NCBI GenBank assembly: GCA_964434165.1
Contig: CAYSUS010000035.1
Span: 1-64,000 of the forward strand
Reading direction: 5' to 3'
Origin: CAYSUS01 sp964434165
GTDB taxonomy: Bacteria; Planctomycetota; Planctomycetia; Pirellulales; Thermoguttaceae
DNA length: 64,000 bases
Shown here: positions 1-9,453 of the stretch, one piece after another
Layout of the letters: the number at the start of each line of letters is the position of its first letter
Position numbering within the stretch: position 1 is the first letter of the stretch
Position numbers and translations under genes: made by a program
The notes under the pieces: generated by a model
What the model was told of the DNA's origin: nothing
The model's input: the letters and a program-made list of their open reading frames with translations, nothing else
The model's database searches: none

Positions 1-1235
1 TCGAAGTCGCCGTACTCCCGGGCCGAGAGGATGTTGCCTCCCCGCTCCTTGCGGAAGATCGCGCCGTCTTCGACGATCCACCCGGAGCGAACGGGCTGCC
101 CGGCCCGGGTCACCCAGCCGTCGAGCGTCGTGCCGTCGAAGAGGGAGCTTTCCCGGGACGCTCCCGGCAGGCTGTGCTCCCTGCCCGACGGGCCGGATGG
201 CGTGGCAGGGGACCTGGGCGAGATCTCGGCCGCGGCGACCGCATCGGGCAGCGGCCGGCCGATCTTCTCGACCAGCCTCAACCGCTCCTGGAGCTTCACG
301 CGCACCATCGCGCTCTCGACGTTCGGCTCCGCCGCGCGATACCAGGCGCCGGCCCGGAGCATGGCCGAGTCCTTGTCGCGCCCCTGCTGACGGATAGCCC
401 AATCCCACCAGCCGTCGCCCACCTCGACCTGGGCCTGAGTCGATTCCGACGCCTCGATCTCGCGCGCGGCCAGGGTCTTGAGCGCCGCGTCGGAGCCAAG
501 GGCGAGCATGGCGACGCCCCGGGTCCAGTCTCCATGCATCAGGCACAGGTAGCGCCCCGCCGCCAGGTTCGCCTCGGCGTCGGTCGGGTCCTTCGCCAGC
601 TGCTCCAGGGCCGCTCGATACGCCGCGTACCGCTTCTCGTGGTCGGCGAGATGCTCCGTGGCGGCGACCGTCTTCTTGATGAACTGCGCCAGGCGCGTGC
701 GTCGCGCCGTGGAGATCGCGACGTCGCGAAGCCGGCACGCCTCCTCGATCGCGTTCTGTGCAATCGCGGCATTCATCAGTTCGACCGCCTTCTCCGCCAG
801 GGCAATCCGGGCCGGATCCCCCGCGGCGGCCTGGGCCGACTTCTCCAGGGCGTCCGCCTTGCGGGTCATCGTATCGACCTCGAACGCGCTGCCCAGGCGA
901 CTTGCGGTCTCCAGGGCGGTCTCGAAGTCGCCGGCCTGCTCGGCGATCTTCTGCGCGGTATCGAGCAGCGCGAACCGCGAGACCGGGTCTCCCTTCGACT
1001 CGGCCGCCTGGTCGAGAATCCGCCGGGCCAGCGCCGTCTTGGCCTCGGGCGTCCTGGCGTCCTGGTAGGCCTTGCCGTACACTTCCTGCAACAGCCTCTT
1101 CGCCTGCTTCAGCTCGTCCACCTCAGGCACGGGATGACGCGCGGAGTTTTGGGCCGGCGAGTTGCCCACGGCCAGCAAAGACATCCAGACGAGCAGAGGG
1201 GCGGCCAAGGAGCGCTTCGCCCAAGCGATCACCAT
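1..1235 (-). CDS. Secreted helical-repeat protein with C-terminal 3-keto-disaccharide hydrolase (DUF1080) domain, 3' end beyond window
   Basis: The reading frame is open from an ATG at 1235 to the window edge (411 codons), so the C-terminus is missing. The first ~30 residues form a signal peptide (basic MVIAWAKR, hydrophobic core, then GNSPAQN). Residues ~35-340 are Ala/Glu/Lys-rich helical repeats with TPR-like spacing. Near residue 362 the start of a DUF1080 / GH16-like jelly roll appears (SLFDGTTLDGW, then GWIVEDGAIF), a domain very common in planctomycete exported proteins acting on 3-keto-sugars. GGGGGAG about 10 bases upstream is the likely ribosome site. The helical N-terminus fused to DUF1080 is unusual; most family members carry the jelly roll alone. 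The domain call rests on a short visible stretch. Antisense frames here are shadows. Confidence 0.78.
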   Translation of the reverse strand, partial: MVIAWAKRSLAAPLLVWMSLLAVGNSPAQNSARHPVPEVDELKQAKRLLQEVYGKAYQDARTPEAKTALARRILDQAAESKGDPVSRFALLDTAQKIAEQAGDFETALETASRLGSAFEVDTMTRKADALEKSAQAAAGDPARIALAEKAVELMNAAIAQNAIEEACRLRDVAISTARRTRLAQFIKKTVAATEHLADHEKRYAAYRAALEQLAKDPTDAEANLAAGRYLCLMHGDWTRGVAMLALGSDAALKTLAAREIEASESTQAQVEVGDGWWDWAIRQQGRDKDSAMLRAGAWYRAAEPNVESAMVRVKLQERLRLVEKIGRPLPDAVAAAEISPRSPATPSGPSGREHSLPGASRESSLFDGTTLDGWVTRAGQPVRSGWIVEDGAIFRKERGGNILSAREYGDF

Positions 1236-1675
1236 CTTTCGTTCTCCCCCATAGCGAACCGGGCTGGGTGCGCAATGTCGTTGCGAAGCAGTCTAGCACC
1301 TTCTGGCGGCACGGCAACCTCCGGCAGCAGCCCTTTGGCCACCCCCCTGTGAGAATCGCCGATGCGATCGCCGCAGCCCCAAGCAGGAAGACTCCCCGTC
1401 TGGCACGTGGGCAAGGTCGCTCGGCCAAGGCAGGAGTCATGCCAGGGTGGAACGCGTAACGCAGGACGCGCGAGGTGTCCTGGGGTGGGCCTCCGGTGGC
1501 CTCCGATGCCGGCGCCTTCCTTGCGGACCGGCAGGCGCGGATCGCCTGGCGCGGGTCAGGCGGAGATGTGCGGCGGACGTCGCTGAGCCTGAAACCGTTC
1601 ACACTTCGGAGGGGGTGCGAGTTGCACGCCGAGCGGTTCTGTTGCATATTGCGTGGCAGGCAAAGGGGAAAGCCA

Positions 1676-2779
1676 ATGACGCCACGACCGGGAGATCGCC
1701 TGATGCGGAGGTTCGCCAGCCTGGGTGCGTTGACCGGAGTGCTGCTCGCGGCCCTTGCCACGCCGTGTCGGGCCGACCAGCCGCGCAAAGACCTCCTCGG
1801 CGAGGGCCCCGTTAAGGTGTTCGTCCTCGCGGGCCAGTCGAACATGCAGGGCAAGGCCTCGCTGAGGACGCTCCAGCACCAGATCAAGGACGAACGCACC
1901 AAGAAGCAGTTCGCCCACCTGCATGACGGCAAGGGCAACTACCTGGTGCGCGACGACGTGTTCATCCATTTCCTCGACCGCCACGGCAAGCTGGAAGTCG
2001 GCTACGGCAGCAAAGGCCGGTTCGGCCCCGAGCTCGGTTTCGGCTGGACCGTAGGGCAGGCCCTGGACGAGCCCGTGCTGATCATCAAGGCGGCGTACGG
2101 GGGGCGGTCGCTGTTCCGCGACTTCCGCTCGCCGTCCGCGGGGCTTCCGGACGAGGCGTACCTTCAAGCGGAGCTGGAACGAGCCAGGAAGCGCGAGCCC
2201 GGGACGACCATGGAAGACGTGAAGAAGATGTACGGGTTCGCCTACCGCGACATGCTCGGCGAGGTGAAGGAGGTCCAGCAGAACTACGGGCAGCTCTTTC
2301 CCGACCTGAAGGGCCGGAAGCTCCACCTGGCCGGTTTCGTGTGGTTCCAGGGCTGGAACGACATGATCCATCGCGAGTTCAGCGCCGCGTACACGGAGAA
2401 TATGGTGCATTTCATCAAGGACGTGCGCAAGGATCTCGGCGAGCCGGACCTGCCGTTCATCATCGGCCAGCTCGGCGTGGGCGGCCCCTTCACGGGAGAC
2501 GACTCCACGCAGGACAACAAGGAGGTGTTCAAGGCGAACCAAGCCGCTGCCGCCGACCGCTCCGAATTCGAAGGCAACGTGGCCGTGGTCAAGACGGACC
2601 AGTACTGGGACCCGGTCGCCGCCGAGGCCTACAAGGTGTGGCGCAAGGACCTCGACGCCTGGCGCCGTCACGGGGACGATTTCGCCTACCACTACCTCGG
2701 CAGCCCCAAGATCATCTACGAGATCGGCGAGGCGTTCGGCAAGCAGATGCTGCAGATGCTCGAAAGCCGGAGGGACTGA
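1676..2779 (+). CDS. Secreted sialate O-acetylesterase-like carbohydrate esterase (SASA/DUF303)
   Basis: The 367-residue protein has a signal peptide ending near ATPCRA and then VFVLAGQSNMQG, the block I motif of SASA/DUF303 esterases with nucleophile Ser about residue 55. Further family blocks are IIKAAYGGRSL and FVWFQGWND (about residue 224). The family removes acetyl groups from sialic acids or plant polysaccharides outside the cytoplasm. AAGGGGAAA precedes the ATG at 1676. A second ATG at 1703, after GGGAGA, would give a tidier signal peptide and is a real alternative. The gene stands alone, pointing away from the DUF1080 gene. The exact substrate cannot be read from the sequence. Confidence 0.88.
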   Translation: MTPRPGDRLMRRFASLGALTGVLLAALATPCRADQPRKDLLGEGPVKVFVLAGQSNMQGKASLRTLQHQIKDERTKKQFAHLHDGKGNYLVRDDVFIHFLDRHGKLEVGYGSKGRFGPELGFGWTVGQALDEPVLIIKAAYGGRSLFRDFRSPSAGLPDEAYLQAELERARKREPGTTMEDVKKMYGFAYRDMLGEVKEVQQNYGQLFPDLKGRKLHLAGFVWFQGWNDMIHREFSAAYTENMVHFIKDVRKDLGEPDLPFIIGQLGVGGPFTGDDSTQDNKEVFKANQAAAADRSEFEGNVAVVKTDQYWDPVAAEAYKVWRKDLDAWRRHGDDFAYHYLGSPKIIYEIGEAFGKQMLQMLESRRD

Positions 2780-3284
2780 GGCAGGCCATACACCGGGCTG
2801 CGTGCTTTTCCGGGCGGGAGAACCGTGGCGCGCGGGCGGGGGTGTCAGCAGGCCCCGATCGTACACGCCGAGCAACGTCCACCTTTGGCAGCGTCGTGCC
2901 CATGCCCGTCCGTGGTGTTTTGGGGCGCTCTTCCCTCCCCGGCTCTCCGACCCGGATCGGCGGCAGGCGAGTCCGAGGACGCCCCGCACAAGGGATACAA
3001 CGCGCGGCCCCTGAGGCGCCGCGGGTGCGAGGCCCTATAATCAGCGCCGCAGCATGGTTCACTCGATCGCCGCTCCCGTCATGCACGGCCCCAGGCATCC
3101 GCCGATACGCCTTTGGCACCGGAGCACGTCTTCGCGCAATGCTCGTCACGAGGCTTGTCGCGGGACCGGCCCGCGGGCTGTCTTGGTCGCGCGGCGCAGG
3201 AATCCCGCACGGGGCGCCCGGGCCGCGGCAGGAACGGCCCCCGGGTGGCGCCCACGTCAGGCTCGCATGAAAGGAACTGCCATC
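2780..3284 (+). other. Gene-free stretch upstream of the HzsA-related gene, weak promoter candidate
   Basis: No convincing gene is visible: the open frames lack domain signatures and a plausible start. A perfect TATAAT lies at 3036-3041, but the positions where a -35 should be show nothing better than CTGAGG. If used, it would give a leader of about 240 bases. The rest looks like ordinary G+C-rich spacer. Confidence 0.35.
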
Positions 3285-6182
3285 ATGAGACCCCGTCGCC
3301 CGTTTCTCCCTGGCGTGATGCTGGTTCTGCTGGGGCCGCTCGCCTCGGCCGCCGCGGCGGCCGAGCCCGCCGCGCCCCCTGTGATCGCCGCGCCGCAGAT
3401 CGAGGCCGACTGGCTGCGCCAGGAGGTCGTGCGCCGAGTGCCGGCCGTGCCGGACAGCCGGTCGCGCGCGCCGGTCACCACGCGCCGGGATGCCGCCGGC
3501 GGGTGCGACGGGGTGAAGGACGGCACCTACGGGTTTCACACGGACCGGGACCCGCGGCCGTGGTGGCAGGTCGATCTGGGCGAGACGCTTGCGCTGGACC
3601 GCGTGGTGATCTACAACCGCTGCGACGGCAACGTCGAGGCCCGGGCGTTGCGTCTGGAGGTCCTGCTCTCCACCGACGGCCGGACCTGGACCGCGCTGTA
3701 CCGGCACGAGGGGAAGAGGTTCTTCGGCCATAGCGACGGCAAGCCGCTGGTCGTCGCTGCCCGCGGCGTGAATGCGAGGTTCGTGCGCGTGCAATTGCCC
3801 GCCGCGGAATACCTCCACCTCGACGAGGTCGAAGTGTACCGAAGGGGCGCTGCGACGAACGTCGCCCGGGGCAAGCCGGCCGACCAGTCGAGCACGAGCC
3901 CGTGGTCGAGAAGCCACGCGGCGTCGGGGCGCGCCGACGCAGGCGCGGACGCGCAGGTGCCCGAGGGCGGCTATCCCGCGGCGGAGGTCGTGGAGAGCGG
4001 CCTTGAACTGGCCGACGACCTTCGCGTGCGCGGGGCCGCGGTCGAGGCGGAGATCAAGGCCCTTCGTCGCGTGGCCGAATCGCTCCAGAAGCTCCCTGAC
4101 GGCGCCCCGGCCGAGATGCGCCGCAGGCTCTATCTCGACGCCCGCTGGGCCGTGCGGCGGACGGCGCTGAAGAACCCGCTCCTGGACTTCGACGACCTGC
4201 TGCTGGTCAAGCGCGTGCCGGGCTCGTTCACCCACATGTCCGACCAGTACTACGGCTGGTTCTCGCGGCCCGGGGGCGGCCTGTTCGTGCTGGAGGATTT
4301 CAAGACGGACGCGCCGCGGCTCCGCTGCCTGAGCGGGGAGCTTCCCACCGGGAGCATCCTCCGGCCCGACATCTCCTGCGACGGCCGGCGCGTGCTGTTC
4401 GCCCACGCCAGGCACTACCCCGGGCTGAAGGACGAGCCGAACAAGCTCGACAAGGCGAACGTGCCCGAGGACGCCTTCTATCACCTTTACGAGATGGGCC
4501 TCGACGGGACGGGTCTGCGTCGGCTGACGCGCGGCAAGTACGACGACTTCGACGGCCGCTACCTGCCCGACGGCCGCATCGTGTTCCTCTCCACGCGGCG
4601 CGGGCAGCACGTGCAGTGCGGCCGCCGCAGCGGGGCCGAGAGCGCGGACGGGGCCGCGCCGGACAGCTACGTGCGCTGCGGCGGCGGACCCTCGCGCCCC
4701 GTGGCCATCTACACGCTGCACGTGATGGACGCCGGCGGGGGGAACCTCACGCAGATCTCCCCGTTCGAGAACTTCGAGTGGACGCCGAGCATCGACGCCG
4801 ACGGCCGCATCCTTTACGCACGCTGGGATTACGTCGATCGCCACAACATGCCGTTCATGAGCCTGTGGTCCACGCTGCCTGACGGCACCGGAGCCCGCGC
4901 CGTGTTCGGCAACTACACCCGCAATCCGCACTGCATCTTCGAGGCCCGCTCGATACCCGGCTCGCGCAAGCTGATCTTCACGGCCTCGGGCCACCACGCC
5001 CTGACCGGCGGGAGCCTGGTTCTGCTCGATCCGAGCCGCGGGGCCGACGGGCCGGAGCCCATGACCCGGCTGACGCCCGAGGTGGCCTTTCCCGAGAGCG
5101 AGGGCTGGCCCGCCACCTACTTCGCCAATCCGTACCCGCTGGCAGAAGAACACTACCTGGTGGCCTGGAGCGACTCGCCGCTGCCGCCCGGAACGCCCCG
5201 GCCGCAGTGGGGAATGCCGGGGGAGCCGAACGATCTGGGCATTTATCTGTTCGATACGTTCGGCAACCTGAACCTGCTCTACCGCGATCCGCAGATCAGC
5301 AGCATGTACCCGCTGCCGATCCGGGCGCGCCGCCGCCCCCCGCAGATCCCCTCGCAGGTCCAGTGGGAGGGCGAGCAGGAAGGACGCATGCTGCTGATCG
5401 ACGTGTACGCGGGGCTGGAGAACGTCCCGCGCGGCAGCGTCTCGCACCTGCGGATCGTGGGCGTGCCGGCCAAGACCCACCCCACGATGAACCACCCCGT
5501 GCTGGGCCTGACGCGCGACGATCCCGGCAAGTTCGTCCTCGGCACGGTGCCGGTCGAGCGCGACGGGTCGGCCCACTTCCGCGTCCCCTCCGGGGTATCG
5601 TTCTTCCTCCAGGCGCTCGACGGCGATGGCACCGCCGTGCAGACCATGCGGAGCGTGACCTACGTGCAGCCGGGCGAGCACACCAGTTGCATCGGCTGCC
5701 ACGAGCCGCGGCACACGGCCCCGCCCCGCGTCGCCCCGCTGGCCGCGGCCCGCGAGCCCTCGAAGATCGCCCCGGGGCCCGAGGGCTCCTGGCCGCTCGA
5801 CTACCGGGTGCTGGTCCAGCCGGTGCTGGAGCGGCACTGCGTCGCCTGCCACAAGCGGGGCGGGAAGGACCCGACGTTCGACCTGACCGCGGCCCGATCG
5901 TACGAGTCGCTGGTCGGCTACGGCAAGCCGAGCCTCCGCGAGCACGTCCAGGCCCGGTACCACCAGGGCCGCTCGACCCCCGGGGCCGGGGCCGCGGCCA
6001 CCAATGCGCTGTGGCCGCTGTTGGAGGCGGGCCATTACGACGTCCGGCTGGACGGGGACGACCGCCGGCGCCTGGTGGTGTGGATGGACACCTACGCCCA
6101 GCGCCTGGGCTCGTTCGACGCAGCGCAGGAAGCCCGGCTCCGCAAGCTCCGGCAGCGGATGGCGGGGATGCTCGCCGAGTGA
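3285..6182 (+). CDS. HzsA-related multidomain cytochrome: discoidin domain, PD40-type propeller, two CxxCH haem sites
   Basis: The 965-residue exported protein starts at ATG 3285, eight bases after AAGGAA; the signal peptide runs to about residue 27. Residues ~45-190 are an F5/8 type C (discoidin) domain (WWQVDLGETLALDRVVIYNR, ending LHLDEVEVYRR). The middle ~600 residues contain WD40-like/PD40 blades (LYEMGLDGTGLRRLTRG, LPDGRIVFLSTRR, DADGRILYARWDY). Two c-type haem motifs follow, CIGCH at 802 and CVACH at 852. This arrangement matches planctomycete proteins related to the alpha subunit of hydrazine synthase, which also occur outside anammox bacteria, so hydrazine chemistry should not be assumed. 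It is probably periplasmic or surface-bound and may bind carbohydrate while transferring electrons. It converges on the next gene. Confidence 0.88.
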   Translation: MRPRRPFLPGVMLVLLGPLASAAAAAEPAAPPVIAAPQIEADWLRQEVVRRVPAVPDSRSRAPVTTRRDAAGGCDGVKDGTYGFHTDRDPRPWWQVDLGETLALDRVVIYNRCDGNVEARALRLEVLLSTDGRTWTALYRHEGKRFFGHSDGKPLVVAARGVNARFVRVQLPAAEYLHLDEVEVYRRGAATNVARGKPADQSSTSPWSRSHAASGRADAGADAQVPEGGYPAAEVVESGLELADDLRVRGAAVEAEIKALRRVAESLQKLPDGAPAEMRRRLYLDARWAVRRTALKNPLLDFDDLLLVKRVPGSFTHMSDQYYGWFSRPGGGLFVLEDFKTDAPRLRCLSGELPTGSILRPDISCDGRRVLFAHARHYPGLKDEPNKLDKANVPEDAFYHLYEMGLDGTGLRRLTRGKYDDFDGRYLPDGRIVFLSTRRGQHVQCGRRSGAESADGAAPDSYVRCGGGPSRPVAIYTLHVMDAGGGNLTQISPFENFEWTPSIDADGRILYARWDYVDRHNMPFMSLWSTLPDGTGARAVFGNYTRNPHCIFEARSIPGSRKLIFTASGHHALTGGSLVLLDPSRGADGPEPMTRLTPEVAFPESEGWPATYFANPYPLAEEHYLVAWSDSPLPPGTPRPQWGMPGEPNDLGIYLFDTFGNLNLLYRDPQISSMYPLPIRARRRPPQIPSQVQWEGEQEGRMLLIDVYAGLENVPRGSVSHLRIVGVPAKTHPTMNHPVLGLTRDDPGKFVLGTVPVERDGSAHFRVPSGVSFFLQALDGDGTAVQTMRSVTYVQPGEHTSCIGCHEPRHTAPPRVAPLAAAREPSKIAPGPEGSWPLDYRVLVQPVLERHCVACHKRGGKDPTFDLTAARSYESLVGYGKPSLREHVQARYHQGRSTPGAGAAATNALWPLLEAGHYDVRLDGDDRRRLVVWMDTYAQRLGSFDAAQEARLRKLRQRMAGMLAE

Positions 6183-6199
6183 CTTGGCGCCGATCGGAG

Positions 6200-6272
6200 G
6201 GGGTCGCGGGTCTTCTCTCGAAGTGGCCTCCCCGTGCGACCGGCGCCTCAACGAGGGAAGACTCCCGACCCC
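6200..6272. terminator. Long imperfect hairpin between convergent genes
   Basis: Bases 6200-6215 and 6257-6272 form a 16-bp inverted repeat with two mismatches around a 41-base loop. It lies between the convergent HzsA-related and glycosidase-like genes, which fits a shared transcription end. There is no T tract and the loop is large, so this is tentative. Confidence 0.35.
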
Positions 6273-6313
6273 GCCACGACAGGCCCCGAAGCGGCAGGCA
6301 TAGGACGCGCTCG

Positions 6314-8911
6314 CTAATCCGTCGCGCGCTCCATCGCAATCTGCCGCACGCTGGCCTGCTGGGGATTCAGCTCGATCCGGGCGCCCTCTTCGCGGCTGGC
6401 CCAGCGCCCCAGATGCACGACGATCCTCTTGCACGACGGATCGGCGAGCGGCTCGACGCGAAGCATGGCCGTCCGGCCGTCGTCGGCGATCTTCAGCTCC
6501 ATGGTCAGCGGCCCGAAGGGCGTGGCGACGGCGTTGAGCTTGGTGACCATGCGGGGGCGGGTCCATTCCACGGGCAGGCCTTCGAACAGGTGAAGCTCAT
6601 CCCCGCGGTCCAGAGCCAGTAGATGCACGGCCAGGCGGACGAATTCGGCGCTGGCCCAGTTATGCGGCATGTCGCCGACCTTCTTGTACTCCTCGCCCTT
6701 GGGCGACTGCTCTTCGCGCCACGCGAGGATCGGGGCGGCATGATTGGCGAACGCGTAGAGCGTCTGCGCCGCCTTCCGGCCCTCGCCCTGCCACAGCCAG
6801 GCGTGCCCGTAAAACGAGGCGAAGTAGTTCCACAGCCCCTCCTTGTCCCAGCCGGTGCCGTACACCATGCCCTCGCGCTCGGTGGCCTCGAGCATCGCCA
6901 GGGTGCCGGCCACGAGCGGATCGTCCCGGTCGAAGAGCTGGCCGGGATACACGGCGTGGCAGAACGACCATTGGGCGCGTTGCGGAAGGAGCTTCTTGCC
7001 CGCCTCGCCCATGTAGGTCGGCAGATAGGCGTTGCCGTGGGCATCCTGGCGCATGTCGCGCTCGGCGGTCTTTCGGAACGTGGCGTAGAAGTCGTCGTAC
7101 ATCCGCTGCCAGCGGCGCGCCTGGTCGTCCTTGCCGAGCCAGCGTGCCGCCTCCACGGCCGCGCGCACGCCGACCAGGTTCCAGTACGTGTTGGTGTACT
7201 CGTAGCAGTATCGCGGTCCCAGTCCCCCGTCGGGGAAGCCCGGCGGCATGAGCCCGTCGTCCAGCGTCTCCTCGTTCTGGAGGGACTGCTTTCGGAGCAC
7301 GGCGATGTAGTCCATCGCCCCTTCGATCGTGGGCCAGACCGACTCCAGCCACGGCTTGTCCTGCGTGAGGCGCGCGTGCCGCAGGCAGGTCCAGATCACA
7401 ATGCCGTTTTCCTTATGGTAGCCCTGGAGGATCTCGAACCGGCCGTCCTCCTTCTGGAACGCGAGGGTGTACTTCACGCCGCTGCGGGCCTCGTCGCCCG
7501 CCCCCAGCATCGTGGCCGCCTCGAGCAGGAACGCCCCGTCCACGATCCACAGGCCGCGGTAGCAGGTCGGGCCCACCTGGAAGGCCGGCAAGCCCTTCTT
7601 GATCTCGCGCGCCTGCCAGATGTTGCGGATCGCCGCGTCGATGAGGCCCTGGATCTGCGGGTCCGGCACCTCGACGCGGCCCCAAGGCAGCGGCGCATTC
7701 GTCCAATAGGCCACGGCCTGCTCGCGGCAGGCGAGGGCCTCTTCGAGCGTCTTCGGCCAAGGCACGATCCGCCCCCCGCCGCTGTAAAGGACGAAGAAGG
7801 CAGCCGTCTCGCCGGGCTCCAGCGCGACTTCCTCCAGGCGGACCACGCGCCGCGTTGCTTCCGCGGCCTCGACCTGGAGCATCTTGCGCGAGGCGGTAAT
7901 CGTCTCGTGGCCCTGGATGAGGAGCTTCTGGTCGGAAAGCCGGTCCTCGCATGCCAGGCCGGTATCGACGACCGCGGCCGGCCGGATCTGCCTGGCCTGT
8001 TTCGACGTGTTGGTGACGTGCACGAGGATCATGTCGTTGCGCGCCGGGCCGCCCAGCTTCGCGTCGGCCAGGGTCACGAGGGCTGCGGAGGTGAGCTTGC
8101 CGGCCAGCAGCGCCTCGCCGTCGCGCTCCGTCCCAGCCTCGAAGGCCCACAGGCCGTTGAGCACCGTATTCTTGTCTTTGGCTTCCTCGGCGGCTTCGAT
8201 GCGCACGTCGATGGACCCGTCGCCGTCGGTATCCCTGGCGTCGAACCAGAAGGCGCCGGCCCGGTTCTTGCCCAGCTCCGCGACCGTGTCCACCGTCTCG
8301 GGCTCGTCACCCTCGACGCGGAGGACCTGGACCCGCTGGCCGGCCTCGTCCCACCATCCCTCGCACAGCGCCAGCGCGACGCGGAGGGCGCCGCCCCGCT
8401 TGGTGTGAATCTGCAGGTGCAGGGGACCGCCGTAGTGCAGCGCGATGTGGGCCAGCGACGGGTCCAGGCCCTTCGCCGGTTGCGCCCAGTCGCGCTGGAC
8501 CCGATGCCCGTCCAGCCGGCGCAATCCGGGGGACTTGCCGTCGGGCGGTGCGGGAAGGCGCGTGACGGCCAGCGCCTCCTCGACGATCTTCAAGCCCGGC
8601 GCTTCGCGCGTCGTGCGCACGAGGGGCACGCGCGGCAAGAGCAATTGCTGGCCGGTCCAGCGGGCATCCTCGGCGACCGCCACGGAGAGCCGCGTGCCGA
8701 ACTCCCGCCCCCCCTGGCGGTAGTGATAGAGCAGCGCGCCGCGGCGATCGACGAGGGTCTTGTGGGGATCGTCGGGCAGGCAGATCGCCGCCTGCCACTC
8801 GTGCGGCGCGAACCGGTAATCGACCTTCAGCTCCTCGGCCCGGCTCACGCTGGCCAGGGCCAGGGCCGCGCCGAGGATCGCGCGCCGCGTGCTCGCAGGG
8901 AACAACTTCAT
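6314..8911 (-). CDS. Secreted six-hairpin (alpha/alpha)6 glycosidase-like protein
   Basis: The 865-residue protein has a signal peptide (MKLFPASTRRAILGAALALA, cleavage after SRA) and GGGAGA six bases before its ATG. The N-terminal ~400 residues look beta-rich, including an acidic DTDGDGSIDVRIE stretch. From about residue 420, helix pairs typical of a six-hairpin toroid appear (AAIRNIWQAREI, YRGLWIVDGAFLLEAATMLG, CLRHARLTQD, GAMDYIAVL), as in trehalase- or GH15/63/78-like folds. D near GLWIVDG and acidic residues near FPDGGLGPRYCYEY are possible catalytic positions, but I cannot assign a GH family. It is probably a periplasmic glycan-degrading enzyme. Confidence 0.75.
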   Translation of the reverse strand: MKLFPASTRRAILGAALALASVSRAEELKVDYRFAPHEWQAAICLPDDPHKTLVDRRGALLYHYRQGGREFGTRLSVAVAEDARWTGQQLLLPRVPLVRTTREAPGLKIVEEALAVTRLPAPPDGKSPGLRRLDGHRVQRDWAQPAKGLDPSLAHIALHYGGPLHLQIHTKRGGALRVALALCEGWWDEAGQRVQVLRVEGDEPETVDTVAELGKNRAGAFWFDARDTDGDGSIDVRIEAAEEAKDKNTVLNGLWAFEAGTERDGEALLAGKLTSAALVTLADAKLGGPARNDMILVHVTNTSKQARQIRPAAVVDTGLACEDRLSDQKLLIQGHETITASRKMLQVEAAEATRRVVRLEEVALEPGETAAFFVLYSGGGRIVPWPKTLEEALACREQAVAYWTNAPLPWGRVEVPDPQIQGLIDAAIRNIWQAREIKKGLPAFQVGPTCYRGLWIVDGAFLLEAATMLGAGDEARSGVKYTLAFQKEDGRFEILQGYHKENGIVIWTCLRHARLTQDKPWLESVWPTIEGAMDYIAVLRKQSLQNEETLDDGLMPPGFPDGGLGPRYCYEYTNTYWNLVGVRAAVEAARWLGKDDQARRWQRMYDDFYATFRKTAERDMRQDAHGNAYLPTYMGEAGKKLLPQRAQWSFCHAVYPGQLFDRDDPLVAGTLAMLEATEREGMVYGTGWDKEGLWNYFASFYGHAWLWQGEGRKAAQTLYAFANHAAPILAWREEQSPKGEEYKKVGDMPHNWASAEFVRLAVHLLALDRGDELHLFEGLPVEWTRPRMVTKLNAVATPFGPLTMELKIADDGRTAMLRVEPLADPSCKRIVVHLGRWASREEGARIELNPQQASVRQIAMERATD

Positions 8912-9453
8912 GGGTTTCTCCCGAAACGTGGGCCTCGACGTGGGATCGCCGCGAGCGGCGCCTCGGGCCGCCCGGCTGGCCAGCCGCCGTCCGGCCGCAA
9001 GACGGCTACCCCATTAGAACACCGGTCCGGTCCCCGATCCACTTGCCGCAGGTCCCGCGAGTGCGCGGGTCAGGCGGGGGTTTCGGTTGAGGCCGCGGCA
9101 GATTCGGCCCCGCGAGCACACGGCCTTGGCTGTCTGGTGAAGGGATGAGGATATTGCCATTTGCTAACAGATTCGCAACCTGGTGGTCACTGAAATCTCG
9201 CTTGCCGCTAAAGGAATCATGACCTCCGGGTGGTTCAATTTTCGCCCAAGCGAAGTGCGCTATGCGCTTTGCGAAAACCGGCCGCGGCATGGACGAGGAT
9301 CGTTCGCACTTGGGGCAGTGCGTGAATTCCGGCCGCGGACATTGGATGCGTTCTCGCGGAACATCCCACCAGGGGCCGAAATGGGGGCTATACTGCCGCC
9401 CACGGGAGCGGAGTGTGCGCCGAAAGGGCCGGACGACCAGGCAGCGTGAGACG
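8912..9453 (+). other. Divergent intergenic region holding the control region of the response regulator
   Basis: This is a 540-base spacer between two outward-pointing genes. A locally A+T-richer patch (9140-9240) precedes the TTCGC-N4-GCGAA dyads at 9239-9277. A partial dyad, CGCACT at 9305-9310 against AGTGCG at 9317-9322, follows. A -10-like TATACT lies at 9389-9394. No small gene is convincing. Confidence 0.5.
9239..9277 (+). promoter_or_regulatory. TTCGC-N4-GCGAA dyad pair upstream of the response regulator (candidate operator)
   Basis: A perfect dyad lies at 9241-9254 (TTCGC, CCAA, GCGAA). A second, degenerate site (TATGCG, CTTT, GCGAAA) has its right half exactly 21 bases further on, at 9271. 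The same motif with the same phasing occurs upstream of both PEP-CTERM operons (22941-23006 and 27178-27265). Measured from the TATACT at 9389-9394, the two centres fall near -153 and -132, as the distal pair at 27230-27265 does from its promoter. Function as a regulator site is inferred. Confidence 0.55.

Noticed and set aside
2712..6566. A 1284-codon open frame on the minus strand, opposite the HzsA-related gene
   Set aside because: The composition is Arg/Pro/Ala/His-rich without domains, and the plus-strand frame has a signal peptide, discoidin domain and haem motifs. It is a G+C-driven antisense shadow.
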